This document shows positions 8,562 to 17,260 of a DNA stretch of 64,000 nt, piece by piece; the first letter of the stretch is position 1; every line of letters begins with the position of its first letter. The notes under the pieces were generated by a model that saw nothing but the letters and a program-made list of their open reading frames with translations, was not told where the DNA came from and searched no databases. Source of the stretch: Bacteroidales bacterium UBA5226 (GTDB lineage: Bacteria; Bacteroidota; Bacteroidia; Bacteroidales; UBA932); assembly GCA_002409325.1 (NCBI GenBank), contig DHUU01000003.1, forward strand, positions 19,285 to 83,284, read 5' to 3'. The position numbers and the translations under genes were made by a program.

Positions 8562-10400
8562 ATGAAACGGACTTTGTTAATACTGACAGCCCTTTTGGCA
8601 ACGATAACCACAGCCAGTGCAATGAAAACCCCCAAACCTGAAGTGTACCGTATTGAACCTCCTTGCTGGTGGACGGGCATGGAAACACCGCTGCAGCTGA
8701 TGGTCTATGGATCTTCGCTGGGAGAGGGGAGCGTAAGTTGCCCGGACGGGGGCATAATAATTGACGCAATTCACAAAGCAGACAGTCCCAACTACCTGTT
8801 CCTGGATATAACCATCCCAGCGGGTGCCCGTGCCGGCGACTACACATTCCAATGGACAAACGGCAGGCAGAAACTGAGTTTTGTCTATACCCTGCATGAA
8901 AGGACAGCGGGTTCGGCCAGGCGGTCCGGACTTTCTCCCTCGGATGTGCTTTACCTGCTTATGCCTGACCGGTTTATTAACGCAGATCCAGACAACGATT
9001 CCACTCCCTGCACGGCTGAAAAAGCGAATCCTCAAGATGATTACGGGCGCATGGGCGGGGACCTGGAAGGGATCCGCATGAGTCTGGATTATCTTTCAGA
9101 GCTTGGGGTTACATCTGTCTGGCCCACCCCGGTTACCCTGGATAACGAACCGGCAGCGTCGTACCACGGTTACGCCTGTGCCGATTATTATCAGATTGAC
9201 CCACGCCTGGGAACCAATGAGTCGTACAGGGAACTGACCAGGGAAGCAGCAGCCAGAGGCATATCATTCCTGCAGGATATTGTTCCCAACCATTGCGGCA
9301 CAGCCCACTGGTGGATGAAAGACCTTCCTTATAAGGACTGGATTCACGTTTTTGATACTTTTACGCGATCCAATTATGCCATGACTACGCATATGGATCC
9401 CCACGCAGCGGACGTTGACCGCGCTTTGTGTGTACAGGGTTGGTTTGACAACTCCATGCCCGATATGAATCTGAAAAATCCGTTTTTATTACAATATTTT
9501 ATCCAGGTAACCGTCTGGTGGATGGAATATGCCAGCCTGGCTGGAGTCAGGATAGATACGTATCCCTATTCAGATGAGAAAGCCATCTCTTCCTACACGG
9601 CTGCCCTGAGAAAGGAATACCCCAATGCAACCGTGCTGGCCGAATGCTGGTTCAACCATCCCCAGCAGGTATCCTACTGGGAGCGGGGACCCTGGCCCAG
9701 CGGCCCTACGGTGATGGATTTTCCCCTGATGGGAGAAATTTCTCACGCTTTCAGAGAGGATACTAATCCCGGGTGGGGACAGGGTATGGTCCGGCTTTAT
9801 AACGTGATTTCCAACGATTTCTTATATAAAAATCCCAACGAACTGCTGGTTTTTGGCGAGAATCATGATGTCAACCGCTTGTACGAGATGCTGGGCCGCA
9901 ATCCGGAAAAATTGAAGATGGCCTATACTTTTCTTGCAACCACCCGTGGAATTCCTCAGATTTATTATGGGTCCGAGGTCCTTTTGGCTGCCCGCGACAG
10001 CCGAAAGCTGGGTCACGGAGAAGAAAGAATCCCCATGCCCTCCCGGGTGCTAACAGCAGCAGGCCGGGATCCTCTGGAAGAAAATGTATTCAGTTACATA
10101 TCCCGGTTGCTAACCTGGAGGAAAACATCCCCGACTGTGCAAACAGGCAGGTTGCTTCATTTTCTGCCCCGGTACGATGAAAACATGTACGTATATTTCA
10201 GAATACTGGACAACGAATGTGTGATGGTGATGATCAATAACGGCAACCAATCCGTTCCGGTTGACTGGCCAAGGTATGCAGAAGGCCTCGGTAAAGCTTC
10301 GGTGGGAACTGAAGTAATGAGCGGCAGGGAAATTACAGTGGGTCAGCCCCTGGAGGTACCGGCTCAAACCGCAATTTTCTTTACCTTTGCGGGTATATGA
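8562..10400 (+). CDS. susA: SusA-like neopullulanase (GH13) with cyclomaltodextrinase N-terminal domain
   Basis: 612 residues with a non-lipid signal peptide (cleavage probably after TTASA, residue 20), so periplasmic. An immunoglobulin-like cyclomaltodextrinase N-domain (about residues 25-112) precedes the GH13 barrel. Catalytic residues are visible in LQDIVPNH (Asp239), AGVRIDTYPY (nucleophile Asp332), VLAECWFN (Glu361) and FGENHDVNRL (Asp436). The sequence closely follows the pattern of Bacteroides SusA, which hydrolyses imported maltooligosaccharides. Its stop overlaps the start of the following DUF4296 gene (ATGA), so translation is probably coupled. Confidence 0.9.
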   Translation: MKRTLLILTALLATITTASAMKTPKPEVYRIEPPCWWTGMETPLQLMVYGSSLGEGSVSCPDGGIIIDAIHKADSPNYLFLDITIPAGARAGDYTFQWTNGRQKLSFVYTLHERTAGSARRSGLSPSDVLYLLMPDRFINADPDNDSTPCTAEKANPQDDYGRMGGDLEGIRMSLDYLSELGVTSVWPTPVTLDNEPAASYHGYACADYYQIDPRLGTNESYRELTREAAARGISFLQDIVPNHCGTAHWWMKDLPYKDWIHVFDTFTRSNYAMTTHMDPHAADVDRALCVQGWFDNSMPDMNLKNPFLLQYFIQVTVWWMEYASLAGVRIDTYPYSDEKAISSYTAALRKEYPNATVLAECWFNHPQQVSYWERGPWPSGPTVMDFPLMGEISHAFREDTNPGWGQGMVRLYNVISNDFLYKNPNELLVFGENHDVNRLYEMLGRNPEKLKMAYTFLATTRGIPQIYYGSEVLLAARDSRKLGHGEERIPMPSRVLTAAGRDPLEENVFSYISRLLTWRKTSPTVQTGRLLHFLPRYDENMYVYFRILDNECVMVMINNGNQSVPVDWPRYAEGLGKASVGTEVMSGREITVGQPLEVPAQTAIFFTFAGI

Positions 10401-11014
10401 GAAATGCGCTGACCTTACTATGCCTGATAATATTGTTACCTGCCTGTAAAAACGGGATAAAACGGATACCGGCAGATGATTTTCAGCTGGTACTCAGGGA
10501 TATGTTTATGACAGACCTGATCCTGGAGCGCGACGGGACCTTAAACCGCCTGGCCGATTCCACCCTGGTCTATCCTCCAATCCTTGAAAAATCCGGCTAT
10601 ACTTCAGAACAGTTCCTGGCTACGATGGATTATTATTCAACCAGACCATCGCGTTTCAAATCCATACTGGTCAGGCTGCGCAAATCCCTTGACCAGGAAA
10701 GGGAGCAGTTTAACGAACAATTGACTTACAAGGAACAACAGAAAGCACTAATAGAGCGTTTCAAGGGTTGGCTGAGCGATACCGTTCCCAACAGGCACGA
10801 TCTGGTCCTTAAACAGTCGCTGCGGCAGATACTGCCTTACGATCCTGCCCGGGAACAAGTCTGGCGCATGGATAGGGATTCTTTGTTTAAAGAAAAACCG
10901 CTACGCGTTCTCCCGGTTATTGATACAATGTCCGGTCGCGATTCCATCCCGCTCTACCTGGATCGTCCCAAACCATTCAAACCCCGGGGACTGATTAACA
11001 TCAAGCTGGATTGA
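10397..11014 (+). CDS. DUF4296 family lipoprotein
   Basis: 205 residues; lipoprotein signal ending ILLPAC (Cys16). The body is mostly helical, with the pattern RIPADDFQLVLRDMFMTDLIL followed by a segment rich in Arg, Lys and Glu, as in the Bacteroidota family DUF4296 of unknown function. It overlaps the end of the susA-like gene by 4 bases and ends 1 base before a radical SAM gene, so it may be co-transcribed with either. No function can be inferred; members are commonly found as single small envelope proteins. Confidence 0.7.
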   Translation: MRNALTLLCLIILLPACKNGIKRIPADDFQLVLRDMFMTDLILERDGTLNRLADSTLVYPPILEKSGYTSEQFLATMDYYSTRPSRFKSILVRLRKSLDQEREQFNEQLTYKEQQKALIERFKGWLSDTVPNRHDLVLKQSLRQILPYDPAREQVWRMDRDSLFKEKPLRVLPVIDTMSGRDSIPLYLDRPKPFKPRGLINIKLD

Positions 11015-11015
11015 T

Positions 11016-11807
11016 ATGGAAAAAAGGGTTTTTACCAGTCCGGTTTTTGGCCCGATACACAGCAGACGCCTTGGTTCCAGCCTGGGAATCAATCTAATGC
11101 CAGCATCCCGAAAGGTGTGCAATTTCAATTGTATTTATTGTGAATGCGGATGGAACCCGGAACCCCTGCAGCAGGGAAAAAAAGAGGGTTCCCTGATGCC
11201 CGGGCGTGATACCGTGGCCCTTGCCCTGGAAGAAAAGCTACGTATGCTGGCAAAAGAGGGGAAAGCTCCGGATGCGATAACTTTCTCGGGCAACGGAGAA
11301 CCTACATTGCATCCCGATTTTTCAGGGATCGTACAGGATACAATGGCCCTGAAAAACAAGTGGAGCCCCGGCACAAAGGTTTGTGTGTTATCCAACTCGG
11401 CAAATCTGGACAAAAAAGGCGTTATGGAAGGGTTGATGCTATCCGATTTGAGGATCATGAAGATTGACTCGGCCATTGAAAAAACGCTCAGGTTAATTAA
11501 CAATCCCGAAGGGGGTTATTCCCTGGAACGGACGGTGTCGCTGCTCAAAAGGTTCGGGGGTGATTTTACCCTGCAGACCTTGTTTCTGACCGGAAGTGTT
11601 GATGGAAAAATAGTGGATAATACAACGGCACAAGAGCTGGAAGCCTGGTACGATCTGGCAGAAGAACTTAAACCACGGCAGGTGATGCTTTACACCCTGG
11701 ACAGGCAGACGCCGGCTCCCGGGTTACATAAGTGCCCGGCAGAAAAGCTTTATTCCATTGCCCGGGTGCTCAAAGACAAGGGAACAGACGTTATTATTGC
11801 AGGATAA
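11016..11807 (+). CDS. Radical SAM protein (4Fe-4S)
   Basis: 263 residues. The cluster-binding motif CNFNCIYC gives Cys35, Cys39 and Cys42 (CX3CX2C), followed by a further Cys44. A glycine-rich SAM-contact segment follows (SGNGEPTLHPDF). No SPASM-type second cysteine cluster is visible, and the length suits a single-domain radical SAM enzyme. It resembles a conserved Bacteroidota radical SAM family of unassigned reaction. It sits 1 base after the DUF4296 gene and 6 bases before dtd, so it is probably co-expressed with dtd and deoC; the context suggests housekeeping rather than a peptide-modification role. Confidence 0.8.
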   Translation: MEKRVFTSPVFGPIHSRRLGSSLGINLMPASRKVCNFNCIYCECGWNPEPLQQGKKEGSLMPGRDTVALALEEKLRMLAKEGKAPDAITFSGNGEPTLHPDFSGIVQDTMALKNKWSPGTKVCVLSNSANLDKKGVMEGLMLSDLRIMKIDSAIEKTLRLINNPEGGYSLERTVSLLKRFGGDFTLQTLFLTGSVDGKIVDNTTAQELEAWYDLAEELKPRQVMLYTLDRQTPAPGLHKCPAEKLYSIARVLKDKGTDVIIAG

Positions 11808-11813
11808 GGGATT

Positions 11814-12266
11814 ATGAGAACAGTCATCCAGCGGGTAAAGGAAGCCTCGGTCTTTATTGACGGAACCAGAAAAGCTGCCATTGGGGCGGGTTTGCTGATA
11901 CTGGCCGGATTTGAACCATCCGACAGTGGGGAAGACCTGGATTGGATGGTGCGCAAGATCACGAATCTAAGAATTTTTGACGATTCCCGGGGCGTAATGA
12001 ACCTATCTGTGATGCAGGCACGGGGGCAGTTGCTGGTGGTCAGCCAATTCACCCTGCATGCCTCTACGCGAAAAGGGAACCGTCCTTCCTACATAAAAGC
12101 GGCAGTGCCGGAAATTGCCGTACCGTTATATGAATCTTTTTGCATGAGGCTGGAAGATCTCTCCGGGATAGACGTCCAAACAGGGGTTTTTGGTGCAACA
12201 ATGGAAGTGAAATTGACCAACGACGGTCCCGTTACAATTATCATAGACAGTAAAAACAAAGAATAA
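11814..12266 (+). CDS. dtd: D-aminoacyl-tRNA deacylase (D-Tyr-tRNA deacylase)
   Basis: 150 residues, normal length for the family. The start MRTVIQRVKEASV, the catalytic SQFTLHA motif around residues 78-84 and the C-terminal NDGPVT motif are the two signature segments of bacterial DTD, which removes D-amino acids (and glycine from tRNA-Ala) from mischarged tRNAs in the cytoplasm. The gene lies 6 bases after the radical SAM gene and 1 base before deoC, a tight co-directional string. In many Bacteroidales a small pyrophosphohydrolase gene sits between dtd and deoC; it is absent here. Confidence 0.93.
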   Translation: MRTVIQRVKEASVFIDGTRKAAIGAGLLILAGFEPSDSGEDLDWMVRKITNLRIFDDSRGVMNLSVMQARGQLLVVSQFTLHASTRKGNRPSYIKAAVPEIAVPLYESFCMRLEDLSGIDVQTGVFGATMEVKLTNDGPVTIIIDSKNKE

Positions 12267-12267
12267 T

Positions 12268-13041
12268 ATGGAAAAGCTTAAACAGTGTTTCAGCTTTATT
12301 GACCTGACCACCCTGAACGCCACCGACACCCGGTCCAGGGGCAGGTTGTTTGCAGAGAATGTGAACCGGTTTGCCAGGGAATATCCCCAAATGCCTCATG
12401 TGGCTGCCATTTGTGTGTATCCTGCATTGATCCAGGCTGTCAGGGAAACCTTGCAGGTACCGGGTGTTTCCATAGCAGCGGTTGGAGGAGGTTTTCCTGC
12501 CTCACAAACTTTTTCCCGTATCAAGGAACTGGAGTGTGCCCTTTGTGTGGAACAAGGAGCAGACGAAGTGGATATTGTTTTGTCGCTGAATTATTTCTTT
12601 TCCGGAGAATATGAAATTGTTGCCACAGAGATAAGGAATATTCGCCAGGCTATAGGCAAGGGAACCCATCTGAAGGTCATCCTGGAAACCGGAGCCCTGA
12701 GAACAGAAGAGAATATCCGAAAAGCATCGTTTCTGGCCATGGAAAACGGGGCCGATTTCATAAAGACTTCCACAGGCAAAATGGAACCTGCCGCAACACC
12801 TTTTGCTGCCCGCATCATGTGCCAGTGCATAGCCGAGTATTACCAGCAGACGCACACCAGGGTAGGGTTCAAGCCGGCCGGTGGGATCGTGACTTCTGAC
12901 CAGGCACTTGAATATTATGACATTGTAAACCAGATACTGGGACCAGAATGGTTGCATCCTTCGCTGTTCCGGATAGGAGCAAGCCGTCTTGCAAATAATT
13001 TATTGAAAGATATCTTTTCGCAAGATCTTGTGTTTTTTTAG
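12268..13041 (+). CDS. deoC: Deoxyribose-phosphate aldolase
   Basis: 257 residues. It splits 2-deoxyribose 5-phosphate to acetaldehyde and glyceraldehyde 3-phosphate in deoxynucleoside breakdown. The Schiff-base lysine lies in ADFIKTSTGK. The KVILETGAL segment and the GFKPAGGI segment with its second conserved lysine are also present. It ends 34 bases before the tRNA-Leu gene; no terminator is seen between them, but a separate promoter for the tRNA overlaps the end of deoC. Confidence 0.93.
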   Translation: MEKLKQCFSFIDLTTLNATDTRSRGRLFAENVNRFAREYPQMPHVAAICVYPALIQAVRETLQVPGVSIAAVGGGFPASQTFSRIKELECALCVEQGADEVDIVLSLNYFFSGEYEIVATEIRNIRQAIGKGTHLKVILETGALRTEENIRKASFLAMENGADFIKTSTGKMEPAATPFAARIMCQCIAEYYQQTHTRVGFKPAGGIVTSDQALEYYDIVNQILGPEWLHPSLFRIGASRLANNLLKDIFSQDLVFF

Positions 13042-13057
13042 TTTTTGTCTATCTTTG
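13028..13057 (+). promoter_or_regulatory. Promoter of tRNA-Leu (TTG-N19-TAnnTTTG)
   Basis: TTG at 13028-13030 and TATCTTTG at 13050-13057, separated by 19 bases, match the Bacteroidota -33/-7 promoter form. The -33 element lies inside the last codons of deoC. The predicted start lies some 14 bases before the tRNA 5' end. Confidence 0.6.
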
Positions 13058-13075
13058 CAGACCCTGAGAAGAAAC

Positions 13076-13162
<87 letters not shown>

Positions 13163-13164
13163 AG

Positions 13165-13192
13165 AGCAGAAAAGAAATTTTCTGCTTTTTTT
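13165..13192 (+). terminator. Rho-independent terminator after tRNA-Leu
   Basis: AGCAGAAAA pairs with TTTTCTGCT over 9 base pairs, with a GAAA loop, followed by a run of T. It starts 3 bases after the tRNA 3' end. Confidence 0.85.
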
Positions 13193-13228
13193 ATTTTCTG
13201 ACCAAGTGAAATGAAATCCTATTTACTC

Positions 13229-13236
13229 TATATTTG
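13229..13236 (+). promoter_or_regulatory. Possible -7 box (TATATTTG) of the TPR regulator gene
   Basis: TATATTTG matches TAnnTTTG and lies 22 bases before the ATG at 13258. No good TTG element is seen 19-21 bases upstream, so this is a weaker call. Confidence 0.4.
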
Positions 13237-13257
13237 TGCTTCACGTCTGTAGATAGC

Positions 13258-14967
13258 ATGAAAAAGTTTTATTCTTTCCTGTTGCTGGCCATAATTCTGG
13301 CAGGGTGCCGTTCGGAATCCCGAGTGAATCAGCTTTTTCTGTCTTCTGTTGACAGCATGATGAACCAGAACCCGGACATAGCCTATACTGCACTCAAGGA
13401 TATATCCTGGGGGAAGATCAAGACACGGCGCAACAGGGCTTACTATGCCCTGCTGCTAACTCAGGCACGCCACAAGAACTTCATACCCCTGCGCAACGAT
13501 TCCCTCATAAATGTTGCCGTGAACTATTTCAGGGGTCAGCGCGATCAGGAAAAATACGCCCGGGCCCTCCTCTATAAAGGCATTTGCATTGAAGAAATGA
13601 ACGATCCCCAAAAGGCCATCGAGGTATACGCCGAGGCAGAAAAGGTAGCCCTTGGCACCACCGACTACCTGACCACCGGGCTTATCAACTCGCAGATGGC
13701 CTGGCTATATCAGGATATGTATATAGAAAACCAGGCGGATATTGAACGGTTTAAAAAAGCCAGGGAATACTTTCGCCTGGCAGGCCACAAGAAAAATGAA
13801 TACTCGGTAACCAGCCTGTTGGGGCAAAAATACCGTTCCACTTCCCAGCTTGACAGTGCATACTATTATTTGGGAAACGCTTTGGAGATTGCCAGGGAAA
13901 TGCAAGACAGTGTGGCTTTATTCCATAATTACTCTCTTTTGGCCAGTACTTACCTGATTGATGAGGACTACGTTCATGCTAAGGAATTTGCTTTGTACGT
14001 CATAAAGAATCATGGAAACATACCTATCCCTGACCAAACATTTCATTGTCTGAGCCGGTCTTATGCCCGCCTGGGAAAAACGGATTCGGCACGATATTTT
14101 TATGAACAAATCCTTAACAGTTCAGAACCCAATACAAAACACAGCCAGTTAATTACCCTGGCAGAAATCCTTAAAGCCGAGCACAACTTCAAGGCGGCGT
14201 TGCTATATACTGAACGTTCACGTCGTCTGGCCGATTCCATAATTGACGAATCCCGCCGGATGGACCTCTACGAAATTGAAAACCGCTACAACAACCAGCG
14301 CTTGGAAAACATCAACCAAAGGCTGGAATACCGTACACGGGTAAATCATTACATTATTATACTTATCAGCCTGGTTGCCATTATGATCTCTATTGTATTC
14401 TGCGTGGTCATTGACCGTAAGCACCGGGACATCAACGAAAAGATTTCTTTCATAGAGCAGCTCAAAACAGAGTCAGCACTATACAACAATACACTGCTGG
14501 AAAAGCTGGACAAACAGAATATGGTGGAAATACAGTTGAAAGAGGCCCTTGAAAAACGAATCCAGACCATCCGTGAACTGATTGATGTATCGTACCGCTA
14601 CGGAGGGGTGCCCGATGCTTTTGTCAAACACTTTAACAAAACGCTGAATATTAACCGGTTAAGCGAAGGCGCCCTGGACGATCTGAGTGATGTAGTGAAC
14701 GCCAAGTACGACGGGGTCATAGATTACCTGCAGGAAAAGCACACCGATCTGAACACAGATGACATCAACCTGATCTGCTTGCTTTGCTGCGGATTCTCTG
14801 CTACCGAAATGAGTGTTTTCTACAACCACAGTAACGGCAAATCCATCTATTCCCGCAAAAGGCGCCTGGCTTTGAAAATTGGACTTGACATCTCTCTGGA
14901 CGAATATGTAGCCATGAGCCTACATTACTGCAATACCCAGAAAGAACACTATCTGGCTGAAAGTTAG
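13258..14967 (+). CDS. Membrane-anchored TPR protein with C-terminal HTH-like domain (putative regulator)
   Basis: 569 residues from the ATG at 13258; an in-frame TTG at 13234 lies upstream but leads into the same lipoprotein-type signal (ILAGC, Cys17 from the ATG), so the ATG is preferred. Residues about 30-330 form tetratricopeptide helices. One membrane segment follows (HYIIILISLVAIMISIVFCV), then a coiled coil. The C-terminal helical domain has NTDDINLICLLCCGFSATEMSVF, which looks like a GerE/LuxR-type helix-turn-helix. This layout matches Bacteroidota TPR regulators that sense from the envelope and bind DNA on the inside. The gene precedes the DUF3244/SPASM-protein group and may control it; target and signal are unknown. 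Confidence 0.7.
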   Translation: MKKFYSFLLLAIILAGCRSESRVNQLFLSSVDSMMNQNPDIAYTALKDISWGKIKTRRNRAYYALLLTQARHKNFIPLRNDSLINVAVNYFRGQRDQEKYARALLYKGICIEEMNDPQKAIEVYAEAEKVALGTTDYLTTGLINSQMAWLYQDMYIENQADIERFKKAREYFRLAGHKKNEYSVTSLLGQKYRSTSQLDSAYYYLGNALEIAREMQDSVALFHNYSLLASTYLIDEDYVHAKEFALYVIKNHGNIPIPDQTFHCLSRSYARLGKTDSARYFYEQILNSSEPNTKHSQLITLAEILKAEHNFKAALLYTERSRRLADSIIDESRRMDLYEIENRYNNQRLENINQRLEYRTRVNHYIIILISLVAIMISIVFCVVIDRKHRDINEKISFIEQLKTESALYNNTLLEKLDKQNMVEIQLKEALEKRIQTIRELIDVSYRYGGVPDAFVKHFNKTLNINRLSEGALDDLSDVVNAKYDGVIDYLQEKHTDLNTDDINLICLLCCGFSATEMSVFYNHSNGKSIYSRKRRLALKIGLDISLDEYVAMSLHYCNTQKEHYLAES

Positions 14968-15150
14968 ACGATTAAAATAAAGCTCTGATAAACAGACAGT
15001 TATGCATGGTTTTTTCATGCTGACTTTTACGTTTTATAACATACTGTAAATCAGGCGTATAAAAATACGATGCTGACCAAATTCCTCACGTTTTCATGGA
15101 CTTTATTGTTTAAAAGCCTTTATCTTTGTAATAATTCAAAATATGCAGCT
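14968..15150 (+). other. Short gene-free stretch with a possible -7 box
   Basis: The only signal seen is TATCTTTG at 15121-15128, a match to TAnnTTTG lying 22 bases before the ATG at 15151. An in-frame ATG at 15070 would extend the next protein by 27 residues across this box and is not favoured. No terminator or RNA gene was recognised. Confidence 0.4.
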
Positions 15151-15594
15151 ATGAGGACAAGACACATTTTATTATTTGCTTTAGTACTTTTAGTAAGTTT
15201 TCCAATTTCGTTAATCTCACAAGACCATAGTGTTATTGTTGAGATGAATGAAAAAGGTCCTACCACTCCAAAACCAAGGAGCCAGAAAGGCTTTTCCTCA
15301 TCGGCTTATCAGAATTCAAGCAAGATTGATAAGAATGCCCCCTGCGTCTGGGTAGACCTGGATAAAAAGGAACTATGCATCCGTATATTGCATGAGGGGC
15401 CAGACTGTCGGCTGATCTTTGCCAATGATAATGAATCGTTTTATTTACAGGAAACTATTGCAACAGGCTGGGTAATAAACTCTTATCAGCTATCGGGGAT
15501 GGAAAAACCGGGACGGTATACCATAACGGTGCTGACTCCTGAAAAATGCTACCAGGGAAATCTTATTTACAACCCATCCAACTCTACCCTGTAA
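15151..15594 (+). CDS. Small secreted protein, DUF3244-like
   Basis: 147 residues from the ATG at 15151, which gives a clean signal peptide (MRTRHILLFALVLLVSFP, cleavage near LIS/QDH). The mature part has a beta-sandwich look: WVDLDKKELCIRIL, then RLIFANDNESFYLQE and YTITVLTPEKCYQGNLIY. This is the pattern of DUF3244, a family of small exported Bacteroidales proteins of unknown role. Two cysteine pairs (CVW/CIR and CRL/CYQ) could form disulfides. The next gene, 83 bases on, is a SPASM/radical-SAM-like protein, so a substrate relationship is possible but unproven. Confidence 0.6.
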   Translation: MRTRHILLFALVLLVSFPISLISQDHSVIVEMNEKGPTTPKPRSQKGFSSSAYQNSSKIDKNAPCVWVDLDKKELCIRILHEGPDCRLIFANDNESFYLQETIATGWVINSYQLSGMEKPGRYTITVLTPEKCYQGNLIYNPSNSTL

Positions 15595-15677
15595 TTTTCT
15601 AATCAGAAAAAATAACTATTGTTTTTTCCGGCATTCATAATGTACCGTAATACCTTTTTCATATCTTTTGCGTAAAC

Positions 15678-16880
15678 ATGAGCACATTGCCAACGACCTT
15701 CTGGTTCAACCTGTATCCCTTTGTTTATCCAGTTGTTAAGAACGACAATGTGCTGTTGCTCAACACAAAGAATATGAATGCCGTAATTTTCAACCAGAAA
15801 GAGCAGTGTGCCAGGTTAATGGAAAGGTTGCTGGAACCGGCCTCATTCGGGGTGCTGGAATTTTCTTCAGACTCGGCCAAATACTCCTATTGCCGGGAAT
15901 ATATTGAAAAAATCTGCGACCTGAACATGGGTGTGTTGACACAGGCACTGCCCGGAATGAAGAGGCCTGCTGTCCTGACACCGTACCATGTAAGAATACA
16001 TTCAACGACCAAGGACGATCTGCGAAAACCAGGCAGCAACATTACCTTAGTGATCAACGATGACTGTTCACAAGACTGCAGCCTGTGCTCAAAATATTTC
16101 TTACAATTCAAGTGTTGCACCCGGACAGGCGGCGGATCGGTCATGGATCCGCAGCTTGTAAGGGATCTTCTTCAGGACGTTTGGGGTACCAAATCCTTTG
16201 TCATCAATGTTTGCGGAGGGGATCTCACCCTTCATCCCCGGTTGCAGGAAATTATAGCCGCACTGTCTGAATCTTCCATCAGGTGCAGGTACCACATACA
16301 TTACAAGAATTGCATCAATGGCATAAAAAAAATGGTCATGCCCCGGGATACTGTCGTGATCGTGGACTTTCCCATTGACAAGCATTTCTCCTTCAGCCCC
16401 CGAGAGGATTACACGTACAATTTTATCATAACCAATCCGGAAGATCTGGAAACCTGCAGGCAATATGTTCAGGATAACAAGATTGACAATTTTTATATTT
16501 CTATTGCAGATACCGGACTGCACACTGACTTTTTAAAGGAACATGTTTTTTTGCTACAGGATAACCTGGCCTGTGGTTGTGGTTTGCTATCTTTTAGTGA
16601 ACGGTTACGGATAGTAAACAACCATTATTTTTACAGAACGTTTATTCTGCCAAACGGGGACGTCTATGGCTCCTCTGATACTCCTGCCGTAGCCAATATG
16701 TACAGAAACCCAGTTTCTTACGTTAAGGACACAATTAATCAATATCACTCAGAACTATGGAATAAAACCTGGGATAGCAGTGTTTGTTCCAAATGTTTAT
16801 TTCAGCATATCTGTCCATTGTTGTCCCGGTATGATTTTCCAGACCCTTTATTTCCCTCAAATATAGAAGGTCATGAATAA
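15678..16880 (+). CDS. SPASM/radical-SAM-like protein resembling the GG-Bacteroidales pseudo-rSAM family
   Basis: 400 residues. The N-terminal ~100 residues (FWFNLYPFVYPVV, then LLNTKNMNAV) look like the peptide-binding front part of peptide-maturase radical SAM proteins. Cys130, Cys134 and Cys137 form an intact CX3CX2C, followed by an INVCGGDLTLHP segment in place of GGEP. The C-terminus has CGCG (299, 301) and CSKCLFQHICP (370, 373, 379), like a SPASM cluster. The overall pattern resembles the family called pseudo-rSAM of the GG-Bacteroidales peptide system, but here the first cluster motif is complete. No partner maturase or GG-type precursor peptide is encoded nearby. It overlaps the next gene by 8 bases. 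Confidence 0.65.
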   Translation: MSTLPTTFWFNLYPFVYPVVKNDNVLLLNTKNMNAVIFNQKEQCARLMERLLEPASFGVLEFSSDSAKYSYCREYIEKICDLNMGVLTQALPGMKRPAVLTPYHVRIHSTTKDDLRKPGSNITLVINDDCSQDCSLCSKYFLQFKCCTRTGGGSVMDPQLVRDLLQDVWGTKSFVINVCGGDLTLHPRLQEIIAALSESSIRCRYHIHYKNCINGIKKMVMPRDTVVIVDFPIDKHFSFSPREDYTYNFIITNPEDLETCRQYVQDNKIDNFYISIADTGLHTDFLKEHVFLLQDNLACGCGLLSFSERLRIVNNHYFYRTFILPNGDVYGSSDTPAVANMYRNPVSYVKDTINQYHSELWNKTWDSSVCSKCLFQHICPLLSRYDFPDPLFPSNIEGHE

Positions 16881-17256
16881 ATTCATTTTATTCCTCGTCA
16901 TGACTTTGCTTTCAGCAAGTCTTTCCGGACAAGTTACCGTTACAGGCCATATTTCTGCTCAAATAATAGAAGGAGTAGAAGTCTCACCAAAAATATGCAG
17001 TGAATTTGAGGTGAACCTGTTATCAGATAAAATGGAACTGGGGGAGATCTCCTTATACTGCGATGAACTCATCTCATGCAATGTAATCCTGGGATCCGGA
17101 AGACTTGTTGATATCTACGGAAATGGGATCGCCATGGAAACTACTGTGGCCGGTGATGAAAAGACACTGAGATTCTCGGCAAGTACCAGGAATCTCAGAG
17201 GTAAAAAAACAAATCTTTACGAAGGGTCTTTTTCTGTAGTGCTTCTTTACGAATAA
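16873..17256 (+). CDS. Secreted DUF4402-like protein
   Basis: 127 residues with signal peptide MNKFILFLVMTLLSASLSGQ. The mature part begins VTVTGHISAQIIEGVEV and ends YEGSFSVVLLYE, a start and finish typical of DUF4402-like beta-sandwich proteins of the bacterial surface. The start overlaps the end of the SPASM-protein gene by 8 bases, which argues for translational coupling and a shared role. Function unknown. The family call is tentative because only the two ends were recognisable. Confidence 0.5.
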   Translation: MNKFILFLVMTLLSASLSGQVTVTGHISAQIIEGVEVSPKICSEFEVNLLSDKMELGEISLYCDELISCNVILGSGRLVDIYGNGIAMETTVAGDEKTLRFSASTRNLRGKKTNLYEGSFSVVLLYE

Positions 17257-17260
17257 TTCT

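Noticed and set aside
15070..15150. Earlier start for the DUF3244-like protein
   Set aside because: It would place a second hydrophobic stretch before a complete signal peptide and spans a possible -7 box.
15662..15670. TATCTTTTG as promoter of the SPASM-protein gene
   Set aside because: It has one extra T compared with TAnnTTTG, ends only 7 bases before the ATG and has no TTG at the right distance.
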